Source: Spiribacter roseus
Lineage (GTDB): Bacteria > Pseudomonadota > Gammaproteobacteria > Nitrococcales > Nitrococcaceae
Direction: 5' to 3'
Length of the DNA: 64,000 nucleotides
Assembly (NCBI RefSeq): GCF_002813635.1
Contig: NZ_CP016382.1
Span: forward strand, 1,866,414-1,930,413
A model generated the notes under the pieces. That model worked only from the letters and a program-made list of their open reading frames with translations, had not been told where the DNA came from and did no database searches. Both the position numbers and the translations under genes were made by a program. This document shows positions 45,247 to 54,199 of this stretch, one piece after another (position 1 is the first letter of the stretch; each line of letters begins with the position of its first letter).

Positions 45247-46809
45247 TCAGCGTACCAGGCCCTGGGCCCGCGCCATGGCATAGGCCGCCTTCGGCCCGGT
45301 CCACAGCGATGGCAGCAGCACCAGCGACACCGGGATGGCGGTCACCACGATGAACTGCTGCAGTGCCGAGATCTGCCCGGCACCCATGTAGAGCAGGATC
45401 GCGGCCATCACCGCCAGGGCGATCCCCCAGAAAGCGCGAACGCCTGTCTCGGGACGGTCGTGCCCGGTGGCGACCATGGAGATGGTGTAGCTCATTGAGT
45501 CGCCGGTCGTGGCCACGAAGATGGTGGTCAGCAGCAGGATCGCGGCGGCCATCACCGAGCCCAGTGGCAGGGCCTGGGCGACGGTGAGCGTGGCGACATC
45601 AAAGCGGAAGTTGGTCAGCGCTTCGGCAAGATCGATGCTGCCGTTCAGCTGGTAGAAGATGCCCGAGCCGCCCAGCAGCGTGAACCAGACCGTGGTGGCG
45701 ACCGGAGCGGCCACGCAGACCGCGAGGATCATTTCGCGGACGGTGCGCCCGCGCGAGATCCGCGCCACGAACAGCGCCATCAGCGGCCCATAACCGATGA
45801 ACCAGGCAAAGAAGAACACCGTCCACCACTTCATCCACCAGTCCGGCGCGGTCTGGGTGGTCATGGTGGCCATGGCGAGGAAGTTGCCCAGATACGCCCC
45901 CATGCCCTGGGTATAGGCGTCGACCAGGAACAGCGTGGGCCCGAACACCAGGATGACCGCGCCAATGGCCAGTGCCAGGTAGACGTTGAAGCGGCTGAGC
46001 ATCTGGATGCCGCGATGGATGCCGGTGATCGCCGAGGTCACATAGATCCCGCCGAGCACCACCAGCACCGCCAGCTGGGTGCCGTAGCCATCGGGCAGGC
46101 CGAACAGCACGCTGCCGCCAAAGGCGACCTGGGTGGCCAGAAAGCCGATGGGGCCGACGGTGCCCGCCACCACCGAGATCACGCACACCGCATCGACGAC
46201 GCCGCCAAAGGCGCCGCGCATGACCCGGTCGCCGAACACCGGATAGAGCAGGGTGCGGGGCTGCAGGGGCTGCCCCTTGACGTAGTGCGCGTGCACCAGC
46301 ACCAGACTGGTCAGCCCGCCCAGCACCGCCCAGGCAAGAAAGCCCCAGTGCATGAATGACTGGGCGAGGGCGCCGCGGATGGCCTCGACCGTGCCGGTCT
46401 CGGTGTCAAAGGCCGGCGGCGTCTGGGCGATGAAGTGGTAGACCGGTTCACCGGCGGCGAAGAACACGCCACCACCGGCCAGCAGGGTGCACATGATGAT
46501 GGCCACCCAGCGGAAGGTGCTCATCTCGGGGGTGTCGAGATCGCCCATGACCGCGCCGCCGGCCGGCGAGATGGCCACCGCGATGGCAATGACGAAGGTC
46601 AGCAGCAGCAGCAGCTGGAAGTATGAGCCCAGGTACTTGGCCGTCCAGGCAAAGCCGCCGCCCACCAGCTGACTGACCAGATCGACATCAAGGATGGACA
46701 GGCCGACAAACAGCAGTATGAACCCTGCGCTGATCCCGAAGACCCAGGGGTCACCAAAGATGCGTTGATTGTTTGTGCCTGTCCCGTAGTGATCCGGCGT
46801 TCTGGCCAT
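45247..46809 (-). CDS. BCCT-family compatible-solute transporter
   Basis: A sodium- or proton-coupled importer for betaine, choline or carnitine-like solutes. About 520 residues with about twelve hydrophobic helices. FRWVAIIMCTLLAGGGVFFAAGEPVYHF and WWTVFFFAWFIGYGPLMALFVARISRG are the BCCT signatures. A dispersed repeat copy (46775-46785) encodes YGTGTN in the cytoplasmic N-terminal tail just before the first helix. It fits an osmoadaptive lifestyle. Confidence 0.93.
   Translation of the reverse strand: MARTPDHYGTGTNNQRIFGDPWVFGISAGFILLFVGLSILDVDLVSQLVGGGFAWTAKYLGSYFQLLLLLTFVIAIAVAISPAGGAVMGDLDTPEMSTFRWVAIIMCTLLAGGGVFFAAGEPVYHFIAQTPPAFDTETGTVEAIRGALAQSFMHWGFLAWAVLGGLTSLVLVHAHYVKGQPLQPRTLLYPVFGDRVMRGAFGGVVDAVCVISVVAGTVGPIGFLATQVAFGGSVLFGLPDGYGTQLAVLVVLGGIYVTSAITGIHRGIQMLSRFNVYLALAIGAVILVFGPTLFLVDAYTQGMGAYLGNFLAMATMTTQTAPDWWMKWWTVFFFAWFIGYGPLMALFVARISRGRTVREMILAVCVAAPVATTVWFTLLGGSGIFYQLNGSIDLAEALTNFRFDVATLTVAQALPLGSVMAAAILLLTTIFVATTGDSMSYTISMVATGHDRPETGVRAFWGIALAVMAAILLYMGAGQISALQQFIVVTAIPVSLVLLPSLWTGPKAAYAMARAQGLVR
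46775..46785 (+). repeat. Dispersed 11-mer
   Basis: Exact copy in the N-terminal tail of the BCCT transporter, read GTGT; an isolated outlier from the main cluster. Confidence 0.88.
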
Positions 46810-46893
46810 TGGCGCTTTCCCCCCCATGGATAAAAAGCGCCGCATTCTGGGAGCCCGCCTGCGGGAAGTAAAGCGGCGTGCAGTCGCCGCGGG

Positions 46894-49800
46894 TTACTGC
46901 ACCTTGGCGAGCAGCTGGGCATTGCCACCGGAAGCGGTGACGTCGACGCAGACGTGGCGTTCGTGATTGACGTGGGCACGGTCCGGGCGGCCGGTGATCA
47001 GCGGCAGTATCACGCCGTCGCGCTGCGCGAGGGCGCGGGCATACGACTGCCCGGCGGGGGTGTCGCCCCACCAGATCGCCGCCGAAAAGCCGGTCAGTGT
47101 CGCCAGCGCACTGGCTGGCAGTGCCCCGGGCACCTCGATGGCCACGCCGCCCAGCGCCTCCACCTGGCGACGCTGCTCGGCGGCGGCCTCGACCCCGGGC
47201 CCCAGGCAGAGCACCGGGGCCCGGGGAACATGATAGAGGCGGTTGGACTCGCCGGTGGGGCCCGGCATGTCCATGCCCTGGGCGGGCATGGGGGCATCAG
47301 CACTGGCCTCGAGCGTCTCCTGGATGGCGCCGATATCCGCCGGCTCGGCGCCGGGCTGGCCGATGGCCGGTGGCGGCGTCCCGCGGGCGAAGCGGGGCAC
47401 GTAATCGGGGCCGCCGGCCTTGGGCCCGGTCCCTGAAAGCCCCTCGCCGCCGAAGGGCTGACTGGCGACAATCGCGCCGATCTGGTTGCGGTTGACGTAC
47501 AGGTTACCGGCATGGACGCGGTCGACGATGTGCTGGACGCGGTCCTCGATGCGGGTGTGCACCCCGAAGGTCAGTCCGTAGCCACGAGCGTTGATGGCAT
47601 CGATCACCGCGTCGAGGTCTTCGGCGTGATAGCCGGCGACATGCAGCACGGGGCCAAAGACCTCGCGCTCGAGGTCGTCGATGCCATCAACCTCGATGAC
47701 CGCCGGGCCAACGAAATGGCCGCTCTCGGGGGCTTCGACCTGCTTGATCAGCCGCCCCTGACGACGCGCTGCGGCGACATAATCATTGATCGCGGTGGCC
47801 GCCTCGGCGTCGATCACCGGCCCCACGTCGGTGGACAGCTGCCAGGGATTGCCCAGGCGCAGTTCATCCATCGCACCCAGCAGCATGCGCATGAAATCGT
47901 CGCGGACATCCTCCTGTACATACAGGCAGCGCAGCGCCGAGCAGCGCTGACCGGCCGACTGGAAGGCACTGGCGATCACATCGCGCACCGCCTGCTCGTG
48001 CAGCGCCGTGGAATCGATGATCATGGCATTCAGGCCGCCAGTCTCGGCGATCAGGGGCGCCCCCGGGTCGAGGTTGCCATGCATGCTGCGATGGATGGCC
48101 TGTGCCGTTTCGGTCCCGCCGGTGAAGGCGACGCCGTCGATCCGCGAATCAGCGGTGAGGGCCGCCCCCACGCGGGCCCCGTCACCGGGCAGAAACTGCA
48201 GGGCCGAGACGGGCACACCGGCTTCATGGAGCAGCGCCACCCCCTTGGCCGCGGTCAGTGGGGACTGCTCGGCGGGCTTGGCGAGCACCGCATTCCCGGC
48301 GGCGAGGGCGCCGGCGATCTGACCGGTGAATATGGCCAGCGGGAAGTTCCACGGTGAAATGCAGGCGAACCGCCCCCGCGGCTCGGGCTCGAGCTGCCGG
48401 GACTGGCGGGCATAGTAGTAGAGAAAGTCGATGGCCTCACGCAGCTCGCCAACGGCGTCGAGCAGGTTCTTGCCGGCCTCGCGGGCGACGATGGCCAGGA
48501 TTTCGCCAAAGTCGCGTTCATAGAGCTCGGCGGCCCGCTCGAGGATGTTGCCCCGCTCACGTGGTGAAGCCGGCCACGGCCGGGCGGCTTCAATGGCGCG
48601 TTCGACGTCACCGGGGCTGGCGTCGTAGACCGTGCCGACAATGTCGGCGGGATCGGCGGGATTGGGGTGGTCGTGCCCCTCAGCTCCCTCGGCGGCTGCC
48701 CTATCGGCGAGCAGTGGTCGGGCCTCAAAACGGCGGGCGTGGTAAGGCCGCCGGGCGCCCTCGATGCAGTCCAGATCGGCGATGTCCCCCAGATCGAACC
48801 CCCGGGCGTTGCGGCGCACCGGCTGGAACAGTTCCGGGCCGTTGGCAAGCTTGGGGTTGACCGGGTGGACAACATCGTCGAGCGCTTCGAACGGACAGGC
48901 GACCACGGTCTCCGGCGGGACGTTCTCGTCAACGATCTGATTGACGAATGAGGAGTTCGCGCCGTTTTCCAGCAACCGCCGCACCAGGTAGGCCAGCAGG
49001 TCGCGGTGCTCGCCCACCGGCGCATAGATGCGGCAGCGGGTGCCGTGACGCTGCATGACGATGTCGTGCAGGCGCTCGCCCATGCCGTGCAGGCGCTGAA
49101 ACTCGAAGGCCTCGGCGGGTACGGCCTGCTCCCCGGCCATCGCCATGATCGCCGCGACTGAATGGGCATTGTGCGTCGCGAACTGGGGGTAGAGCCGGTC
49201 GGTCATTCCCAGCAGCTGGCGCGATACGGCCAGATAGCTGACGTCGCTCCCGGCCTTGCGGGTGAATACCGGAAAACCATCCACGCCCAGCGCCTGGGCG
49301 CGCTTGATCTCGGTATCCCAGTAGGCGCCCTTGACCAGACGCAGCGTCATCCGTCGATCGAGTCGTCCGGCCAGCGCATAGAGCCAGTCCACCGTGTCGG
49401 CGGCGCGCTGGCCATAGGCCTGAATGACCATGCCAAAGCCGTCCCAGCCGGCGGTGCCGGGGTCCTGCAGGATGGCCTCGGCCACCTCCAGCGAGAGGTT
49501 GAGCCGATCCGACTCCTCGGCGTCGATGTTGAACCCGAGGCCTTTGTCGGCGGCGAGCCGGGCGAGGGCGGTGACCCGCGGCACCAACTCGGTGAGTACA
49601 CGGTCGCGCTGGGCCAGCTCGTAGCGCGGGTGCAGCGCCGAGAGCTTGACCGAGATGCCCGGATTGTCGCGGGCACTGTCATGGCGCGCGGCGGCGCTGA
49701 TGCGCAGGATGGCGTCGCGGTAGGCCTCGAAATAATGCTCGGCGTCCGTCGCGGTGCGGGCGGCCTCGCCCAGCATGTCGTAGGAGTAGGTGAAGCCCTT

Positions 49801-50391
49801 TTTCTCCTGCCCGCGCGCTCGCTTGAGGGCCGCCTGGATGGACTCGCCCAGCACGAACTGCCGGCCCATTTCGCGCATGGCGCGCCCGACCGCGGTCCGG
49901 ATCACCGGCTCGCCAAGGCGCTTGACGGCACTGCGCAGGTTGCGGGTGACGCCCTTGCCGGGATCGTCGAGGATCCGGCCGGTCAGCATCAGCGCCCAGG
50001 TCGAGGCGTTCACCAGGCTGGAGCTGGAATGCCCCATGTGCTGGCCCCAGTCGGACGGGCGGATCTTGTCCTCAATCAGGGCATCAATGCTGGGCGCATC
50101 CGGCACCCGCAGCAGGGCCTCGGCCAGGCACATGAGCGCGATGCCCTCGTCGGTGGACAGGCCATACTCGGCGAGAAACACCTCCATCAGCCCGGGACGG
50201 GCGCTCTGGCGGATTTCGCGCACCAGGCCGGCGGCATCCGCGACGATGGCGCGGCGCTGGGCCGGGGACAGCGCCGCCCGGTCGACGAGCCGCTGCAGCG
50301 TGGTGATCTCCGAGCGCCGCATGCCATGGGTGAGGGCCGCCGGCAGTTCGACGGGACGATTGCTATCGAGGGCACTGATTCGAATATCCAT
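46894..50391 (-). CDS. putA: Bifunctional proline dehydrogenase / P5C dehydrogenase PutA
   Basis: Oxidises proline to glutamate in two steps. About 1165 residues. The FAD-containing PRODH half runs to about residue 480 (LVKGAYWDTEIKRAQ, ATHNAHSVAAIMA, YAPVGEHRDLLAYLVRRLLENGANS). The aldehyde dehydrogenase half has ISPWNFPLAIFTGQI, FTGGTETAQAI and SAGQRCSALRC with the catalytic Cys near residue 815. The N-terminal RHH DNA-binding domain of enteric PutA is absent, so it is an enzyme-only form. Regulation probably comes from the divergent Lrp-type gene. Confidence 0.97.
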   Translation of the reverse strand: MDIRISALDSNRPVELPAALTHGMRRSEITTLQRLVDRAALSPAQRRAIVADAAGLVREIRQSARPGLMEVFLAEYGLSTDEGIALMCLAEALLRVPDAPSIDALIEDKIRPSDWGQHMGHSSSSLVNASTWALMLTGRILDDPGKGVTRNLRSAVKRLGEPVIRTAVGRAMREMGRQFVLGESIQAALKRARGQEKKGFTYSYDMLGEAARTATDAEHYFEAYRDAILRISAAARHDSARDNPGISVKLSALHPRYELAQRDRVLTELVPRVTALARLAADKGLGFNIDAEESDRLNLSLEVAEAILQDPGTAGWDGFGMVIQAYGQRAADTVDWLYALAGRLDRRMTLRLVKGAYWDTEIKRAQALGVDGFPVFTRKAGSDVSYLAVSRQLLGMTDRLYPQFATHNAHSVAAIMAMAGEQAVPAEAFEFQRLHGMGERLHDIVMQRHGTRCRIYAPVGEHRDLLAYLVRRLLENGANSSFVNQIVDENVPPETVVACPFEALDDVVHPVNPKLANGPELFQPVRRNARGFDLGDIADLDCIEGARRPYHARRFEARPLLADRAAAEGAEGHDHPNPADPADIVGTVYDASPGDVERAIEAARPWPASPRERGNILERAAELYERDFGEILAIVAREAGKNLLDAVGELREAIDFLYYYARQSRQLEPEPRGRFACISPWNFPLAIFTGQIAGALAAGNAVLAKPAEQSPLTAAKGVALLHEAGVPVSALQFLPGDGARVGAALTADSRIDGVAFTGGTETAQAIHRSMHGNLDPGAPLIAETGGLNAMIIDSTALHEQAVRDVIASAFQSAGQRCSALRCLYVQEDVRDDFMRMLLGAMDELRLGNPWQLSTDVGPVIDAEAATAINDYVAAARRQGRLIKQVEAPESGHFVGPAVIEVDGIDDLEREVFGPVLHVAGYHAEDLDAVIDAINARGYGLTFGVHTRIEDRVQHIVDRVHAGNLYVNRNQIGAIVASQPFGGEGLSGTGPKAGGPDYVPRFARGTPPPAIGQPGAEPADIGAIQETLEASADAPMPAQGMDMPGPTGESNRLYHVPRAPVLCLGPGVEAAAEQRRQVEALGGVAIEVPGALPASALATLTGFSAAIWWGDTPAGQSYARALAQRDGVILPLITGRPDRAHVNHERHVCVDVTASGGNAQLLAKVQ

Positions 50392-50479
50392 GCCAATCAC
50401 CATAAACGAGAAAAAATGATAGATTGGCCTGAAAAAGACGGATCAGAAGGTCAAACGAATTGTTCTGGAGGCCTTTTAA

Positions 50480-50953
50480 ATGACGGATGAACCGGGCAAA
50501 ACCCTTTCCCTCGATCGTCTGGACCGCGCCATCCTCCGGGTGCTCTCCGTGAACGGCCGCATCAGCGTGGCCGAGCTCGCCCGCCGTATCGGCCGCTCCA
50601 AGACGCCCACCCAGGCGCGCCTGCAGCGCCTTGAGAAAAGCCAGGTGATTCGCGGCTATCGGGCCATCCTCGACCCCATCGGCATCGGCGCGGCGCATGT
50701 GGCGTTCGTCGAGGTGCGCCTGTCGGATACCCGCGAGACCGCGCTGCGCGACTTCAATGCCGCCGCCCGCGATATCCCCGAGATCGAGGAATGCCACCTC
50801 ATCGCCGGTGGGTTCGACTATCTGCTCAAGGTGCGCACGCCCGGGATCTCGAGCTATCGGCGGGTGCTTGCCGAATCGATTTCCAGCCTCCCGTATGTGG
50901 CTTCCACCAGTACCTACGTGGCCATGGAAGCGGTCAAGGAGCTGGGGCCCTGA
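50480..50953 (+). CDS. Lrp/AsnC-family regulator, probable proline-responsive activator of putA
   Basis: A 157-residue Lrp-type protein. The N-terminal HTH has LDRAILRVLSVNGRISVAELARRIGRSKTPTQARLQRLE, and the RAM ligand domain has VEVRLSDTRETALRDF and ECHLIAGGFDYLLKV. It is divergent from putA with a gap of under 100 bp, the classical arrangement of PutR/BkdR-like activators. Ligand inferred from context only. Confidence 0.92.
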   Translation: MTDEPGKTLSLDRLDRAILRVLSVNGRISVAELARRIGRSKTPTQARLQRLEKSQVIRGYRAILDPIGIGAAHVAFVEVRLSDTRETALRDFNAAARDIPEIEECHLIAGGFDYLLKVRTPGISSYRRVLAESISSLPYVASTSTYVAMEAVKELGP

Positions 50954-50959
50954 TCCGTT

Positions 50960-51595
50960 CTAGGCCAGCAACAGGTCGTAGACGATCTTGGCCGAAAACC
51001 CCAGAAAGGCCACGCCGGCCAGCCGCTCGATCCAGTGCTGGTGATCCTCGAGCCGCACCAGCATGCCGGTGGAGGCGGTCAGCAGGCTGACGGTGGAAAA
51101 CCAGACCAGCGCGCAGACACCAATCACGCTGATCAGCACCCCGATCACCAGCGTCGGTGTCGTGGGGCTGATGGCGCTGCCGAAGATGCTTGCAAAAAAG
51201 ACGATCGCCTTGGGGTTGGTCAGGTTGATCAGCAGCCCCAGCAGAATCGGGTTGCGGGGACCGGCGGGTACCCGCACCGCTTCCTGCTCGATGTGGCGTA
51301 CCGGCAGGCGTGTCAGCACCAGACGTATGCCGAGATAGCCCAGAAACAGCGATCCGCCGGCCCGCACCACCACCTCGAACCACTCGATGCGGTTGGTGAG
51401 TGCCGACAGCCCCAGCGCGCTCAATGCGGCATAGAAGGTGATCCCCAGGCTTACGCCGACCGCGGTCAGCACGCCTGCGCGCGTCCCACGGGCCACGGTG
51501 TTGCGGACCACCGCGACAAAGTCCGGCCCCGGCAGCATCAATGCGGGTGAAAAGACGGCAAAGATGCCAAGGATGGGGAAAAGCGACTGCATCAT
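50960..51595 (-). CDS. LysE-family translocator (RhtB type)
   Basis: An inner-membrane exporter for amino acids or homoserine-like solutes. About 211 residues from the MMQSLFPIL start. SPALMLPGPDFVAVVRNTVARG and LLGLLINLTNPKAIVFFASIF are family signatures. The frame extends upstream into the attL repeat, but the extension (MSGVRFSPWPPL) is not family sequence. It would be the chromosomal neighbour of tRNA-Phe before the island inserted. Confidence 0.93.
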   Translation of the reverse strand: MMQSLFPILGIFAVFSPALMLPGPDFVAVVRNTVARGTRAGVLTAVGVSLGITFYAALSALGLSALTNRIEWFEVVVRAGGSLFLGYLGIRLVLTRLPVRHIEQEAVRVPAGPRNPILLGLLINLTNPKAIVFFASIFGSAISPTTPTLVIGVLISVIGVCALVWFSTVSLLTASTGMLVRLEDHQHWIERLAGVAFLGFSAKIVYDLLLA

Positions 51596-51610
51596 GGGAT
51601 TCAAGAGGAG

Positions 51611-51655
51611 TGGTGGCCAGGGAGAGAATCGAACTCCCGACACGACGATTTTCAG
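51611..51655. repeat. attL: left 45-bp direct repeat (tRNA-Phe 3' end)
   Basis: Identical over 45 bp to 61438-61482. It begins with TGGTGGCCAGGGAGAGAATC, the complement of the tRNA CCA end and T-arm, and ends at the anticodon loop (GATTTTCAG). Sequence diverges directly after it. This is the integration scar. Confidence 0.95.
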
Positions 51656-51825
51656 AAGCCGTTAGCAATATAAGAAAAACGAAATCAACAGCTTGCAAAG
51701 CCTTCTGCATGGTGTGCGAAATTGTGTGCTACAAATTTAGGAGCCAATCGTGTCAACACGAACGTGAGTGTGCCACATCTGCCGCGCTCGCTCTCACATT
51801 CCTTTCAGCTTAACTCTTTCAGCGT
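51656..51825. other. Left-end non-coding stretch of the island
   Basis: No gene seen. It includes one GTGTGCTAC (51724-51732), a nonamer that also occurs twice beside the right att site (61378-61386 and 61389-61397). These are candidate integrase arm-binding sites. Confidence 0.5.
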
Positions 51826-52077
51826 CTACAACACAGCATGCTCCACCAGCGTGTGATGAAGCATGCCGTGCTGTACAGCGCTGTTGGCAGTGGCGCGTGT
51901 AACTCTCTCTACGTCGTCACCATCTTTCAGCTGCAGACGTGTGTTCCAAAGCACGCTCTCTACCTCATGCCAGTGCGCTACTAGGAACTCATGCTCAACA
52001 GCTTCGTGCTCTGTGAACTTGTTGATAGCGATGTTCAGTGACGCGATACGCTGTTGATGCTGAACGTTCATCCTCAC
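51826..52077 (-). CDS. Small island protein of unknown function
   Basis: A hydrophilic, His- and Glu-rich protein of about 80 residues. Nothing in it is recognised. The start is either the GTG overlapping the previous stop (GTGA) or the ATG giving MNVQHQQ two codons later. It is the last gene of a minus-strand run heading to attL, and its overlap with the upstream gene supports its reality. Confidence 0.6.
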   Translation of the reverse strand: MRMNVQHQQRIASLNIAINKFTEHEAVEHEFLVAHWHEVESVLWNTRLQLKDGDDVERVTRATANSAVQHGMLHHTLVEHAVL

Positions 52078-52316
52078 TCGTCATCCAGCCGTTTCTTACT
52101 GCACACAAATGCTGCTTTATCCTCTTCTGTAGGAGCCACAGCTCTGCAGAGTCTTATCGTCTGTGAGTCGTTATCTATAACCCATACGCCAATAATGTTC
52201 GTATGTTCGATTGCTTGCATATCGTACCTGTTGCTCGTGTCATCATCAGCGTTCACGGCACTGATACCAAGAGCTATAAGCAATCCAAAAGCTAAGATTT
52301 GAGCAAGCGCCTTCAC
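52074..52316 (-). CDS. Small exported island protein, unknown
   Basis: 80 residues with an N-terminal signal peptide (MKALAQILAFGLLIALGISAVNA) and a short mature domain of about 57 residues containing two Cys (LCRAV, FVCSKK) that could form a disulfide. No family recognised. It starts four bases after the upstream DUF6641-like gene, so it is part of the same operon. A periplasmic location is inferred from the signal peptide. Confidence 0.7.
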   Translation of the reverse strand: MKALAQILAFGLLIALGISAVNADDDTSNRYDMQAIEHTNIIGVWVIDNDSQTIRLCRAVAPTEEDKAAFVCSKKRLDDE

Positions 52317-52320
52317 ACTA

Positions 52321-52746
52321 CTACCTCTTCCTTACTGTACGTCCATACTGCGCATACTTCGCCAATAGCTCGTCTAACTCACCATCAGCAACAGCATGCC
52401 TAACCGTTCTTAGCATCGCTGGCAGCGCTTCAACGCTCTCTACTTCAATCGCATCCTTGCCTTTCTGAAACTCAATCGCACGCGCACCATAGCGCACCGT
52501 TAGCAGCACTTTGCCATCAGTCTGCACGCTCCACCAACGCTTAACTCGCTTGGGCTTATCAATCGTTCTAATGCTGCCTGCTGCGTCAGTCGTGGTGACA
52601 CGTTTGGTTGGTGTGTATGTGTCGTCTGTCGCTAACAGAATCTGCTCGTCAATCTTTTGAAGCAGCTTGTTGCGACGCTTGGTGACAGGGTCACTGTTGT
52701 TAGGAACAGAGTATTTGGTGTAGGTAAGCGTGTTGAGAACAGTCAT
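52321..52746 (-). CDS. DUF6641-like protein
   Basis: 141 residues. The pattern NNSDPVTKRRNKLLQKIDEQI, RVKRWWSVQTDGKVLLTVRYGARAIEF and a C-terminal helix LDELLAKYAQYG resembles the DUF6641 family as I remember it from phages and mobile elements of proteobacteria. The family has no assigned function. It is basic at the N-terminus and may bind nucleic acid. Membership should be confirmed by profile search. Confidence 0.65.
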   Translation of the reverse strand: MTVLNTLTYTKYSVPNNSDPVTKRRNKLLQKIDEQILLATDDTYTPTKRVTTTDAAGSIRTIDKPKRVKRWWSVQTDGKVLLTVRYGARAIEFQKGKDAIEVESVEALPAMLRTVRHAVADGELDELLAKYAQYGRTVRKR

Positions 52747-52804
52747 GTTGCATCTCCCAGTATTGTATCAACACGCTTACTGTATGGTCAGCGTTGGTGG
52801 ATGG

Positions 52805-54010
52805 TCACTCTTTTTGTATGTCGCCGTGTTTGATCGCACGATATACAAGCTCACCCCAGTCGTAGTTAGTGTGAATCGTGTTCACGCTTACTATGCGGTT
52901 ATTGTCGAAGTCTATAAGTTGAGATTGACCGCCGTAGCCGTCCATACCGAGTACGTTTCGATTTCGCATCCCTACGTAATGTGTATGGTAGAAACCCCCG
53001 TATCTCAGAGCAGATTCGTTTTTGTGGGGATGTTGTCGGCTGGCGAAGCCTTTCCGCTTACTTTCATCCAACAGTGTTCTGAAGTAATTATTCATGCAAC
53101 CATTATTGTTCCAGTCGTCCAACATAGCGATCCCAACTCGAAGAAAGTCATAACGAGACGCACGTGCGCTGTAGCGAACGGGCCCAAGCTCAAGCGGGAT
53201 GCTCCTTTGCGTCAAAAAGAATAGGGGGTTTTCAATCCGCGCATTTGTTGTAAACACATCGTTGAGAAACGTTTCTTCGTCTTCTACTTTGTACAAGACG
53301 TAGTTAAGAACTACGTTTGTCACTAATCCGTTGTAGTTATACTCCCTACTTGCAGGAGAAGTGCCAGCTAGTTCAAGTTGAGCAAACGAACTTAGTGGGT
53401 GAACGTTGAACCATCTCCCTGATTCAATCAGGCCATCTGCTTCGGTGACGACGAATTGATCGCCTGCGCGCATATTTATCAAATCTATGAGACGCTGATC
53501 TTCGTATAGAGTGCCGTCAATAAGAGGCCAGTCGTCGATACGCGAATAGACGTCGTCGATTTCTCCCCTACATATAGCGTGTCCTAACAGGTAGGAAGTC
53601 CAGCTTTTACCGATAGAATGAGTCCATAACGGCGTGTCATCATCAATCAAGTAACCAAATCGGTTTTCATTGCTTAATGCATCATACTTTATCACGCCAT
53701 TATCGTAGTAAAGATAGCTTATTATGCCAGTGTTCTTCATCTGTTCATTGAGGAACTGATTCTCCCCGACGTCTCTAACAAGCTGACGGGGATTTTCGGC
53801 TGCTTCGGCAGATAGCCTCCCAAACCCCGCCGTGTCGTAAAGCACCTTTTGCAAATAGTACTTAAGTGTCGCGTCATTTGGTTCTGGTTGCGCATATTGA
53901 GGGATATAGAATGTATCGTAGATTTTAACGCCAGCATCTTCGGGCATTTTTGCAGTGCAAGCCGATAAAAAGATTAACATTGCGCTCATGAGTATTGCTC
54001 GGCGCATCAT
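52805..54010 (-). CDS. Lipoprotein serine hydrolase (beta-lactamase/DD-peptidase fold)
   Basis: A 401-residue lipoprotein (lipobox LSACTA) with a class C beta-lactamase-like fold. SIGKSWTSYLLGHA (about residue 130) supplies the SxxK nucleophile/base pair. YNYNGLVTNVV (about residue 225) is the second-motif region, and MDGYGGQSQLIDFD near the C-terminus stands where KTG/HGxGGQ lies. Closest in style to the 6-aminohexanoate-dimer-hydrolase/EstB group. Substrate unknown; a peptidoglycan, ester or amide target in the envelope is possible. Its ATG overlaps the stop of the upstream coiled-coil gene (ATGA). An unusual cargo for an island this small. Confidence 0.8.
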   Translation of the reverse strand: MMRRAILMSAMLIFLSACTAKMPEDAGVKIYDTFYIPQYAQPEPNDATLKYYLQKVLYDTAGFGRLSAEAAENPRQLVRDVGENQFLNEQMKNTGIISYLYYDNGVIKYDALSNENRFGYLIDDDTPLWTHSIGKSWTSYLLGHAICRGEIDDVYSRIDDWPLIDGTLYEDQRLIDLINMRAGDQFVVTEADGLIESGRWFNVHPLSSFAQLELAGTSPASREYNYNGLVTNVVLNYVLYKVEDEETFLNDVFTTNARIENPLFFLTQRSIPLELGPVRYSARASRYDFLRVGIAMLDDWNNNGCMNNYFRTLLDESKRKGFASRQHPHKNESALRYGGFYHTHYVGMRNRNVLGMDGYGGQSQLIDFDNNRIVSVNTIHTNYDWGELVYRAIKHGDIQKE

Positions 54011-54186
54011 GTTGACCTCTTCCTTCCTTCGCTGAGATAGTTCTTCAGCGCATTGTAAGTGAACCCGTGTCGCTTACAGAGCCGTTTAACAAGCTTCAAG
54101 TCCTCTTGCTTCTGATTCTTTGAAGCTTCCTTAATCTGCTTCTCAATCTCTGCCTTCTGCTGTTCGAGCTCTTCAATCGTTGCCAT
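54007..54186 (-). CDS. 59-residue coiled-coil protein, possibly H-NS-like
   Basis: A short gene with the predicted product starting MATIEELEQQKAEIEKQIKE and ending in LSEGRKRST. The first 30 residues form a heptad-like coiled coil. The rest (LVKRLCKRHGFTYNALKNYL) is basic and helical. The layout recalls the oligomerisation domain of H-NS-type proteins, but the AT-hook-like C-domain is missing, so it may be a dominant-negative or unrelated protein. It starts 13 bp after the 287-residue gene and overlaps the lipoprotein gene start by four bases. Confidence 0.6.
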   Translation of the reverse strand: MATIEELEQQKAEIEKQIKEASKNQKQEDLKLVKRLCKRHGFTYNALKNYLSEGRKRST

Positions 54187-54199
54187 GTTGTGTTCCTCT

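Noticed and set aside
49162..50490. A 442-codon frame antisense to putA
   Set aside because: Shadow frame within a clearly conserved gene.
51596..51643. N-terminal extension of the LysE-type exporter into the att repeat
   Set aside because: The extra residues come from the tRNA repeat and are not part of the exporter family.
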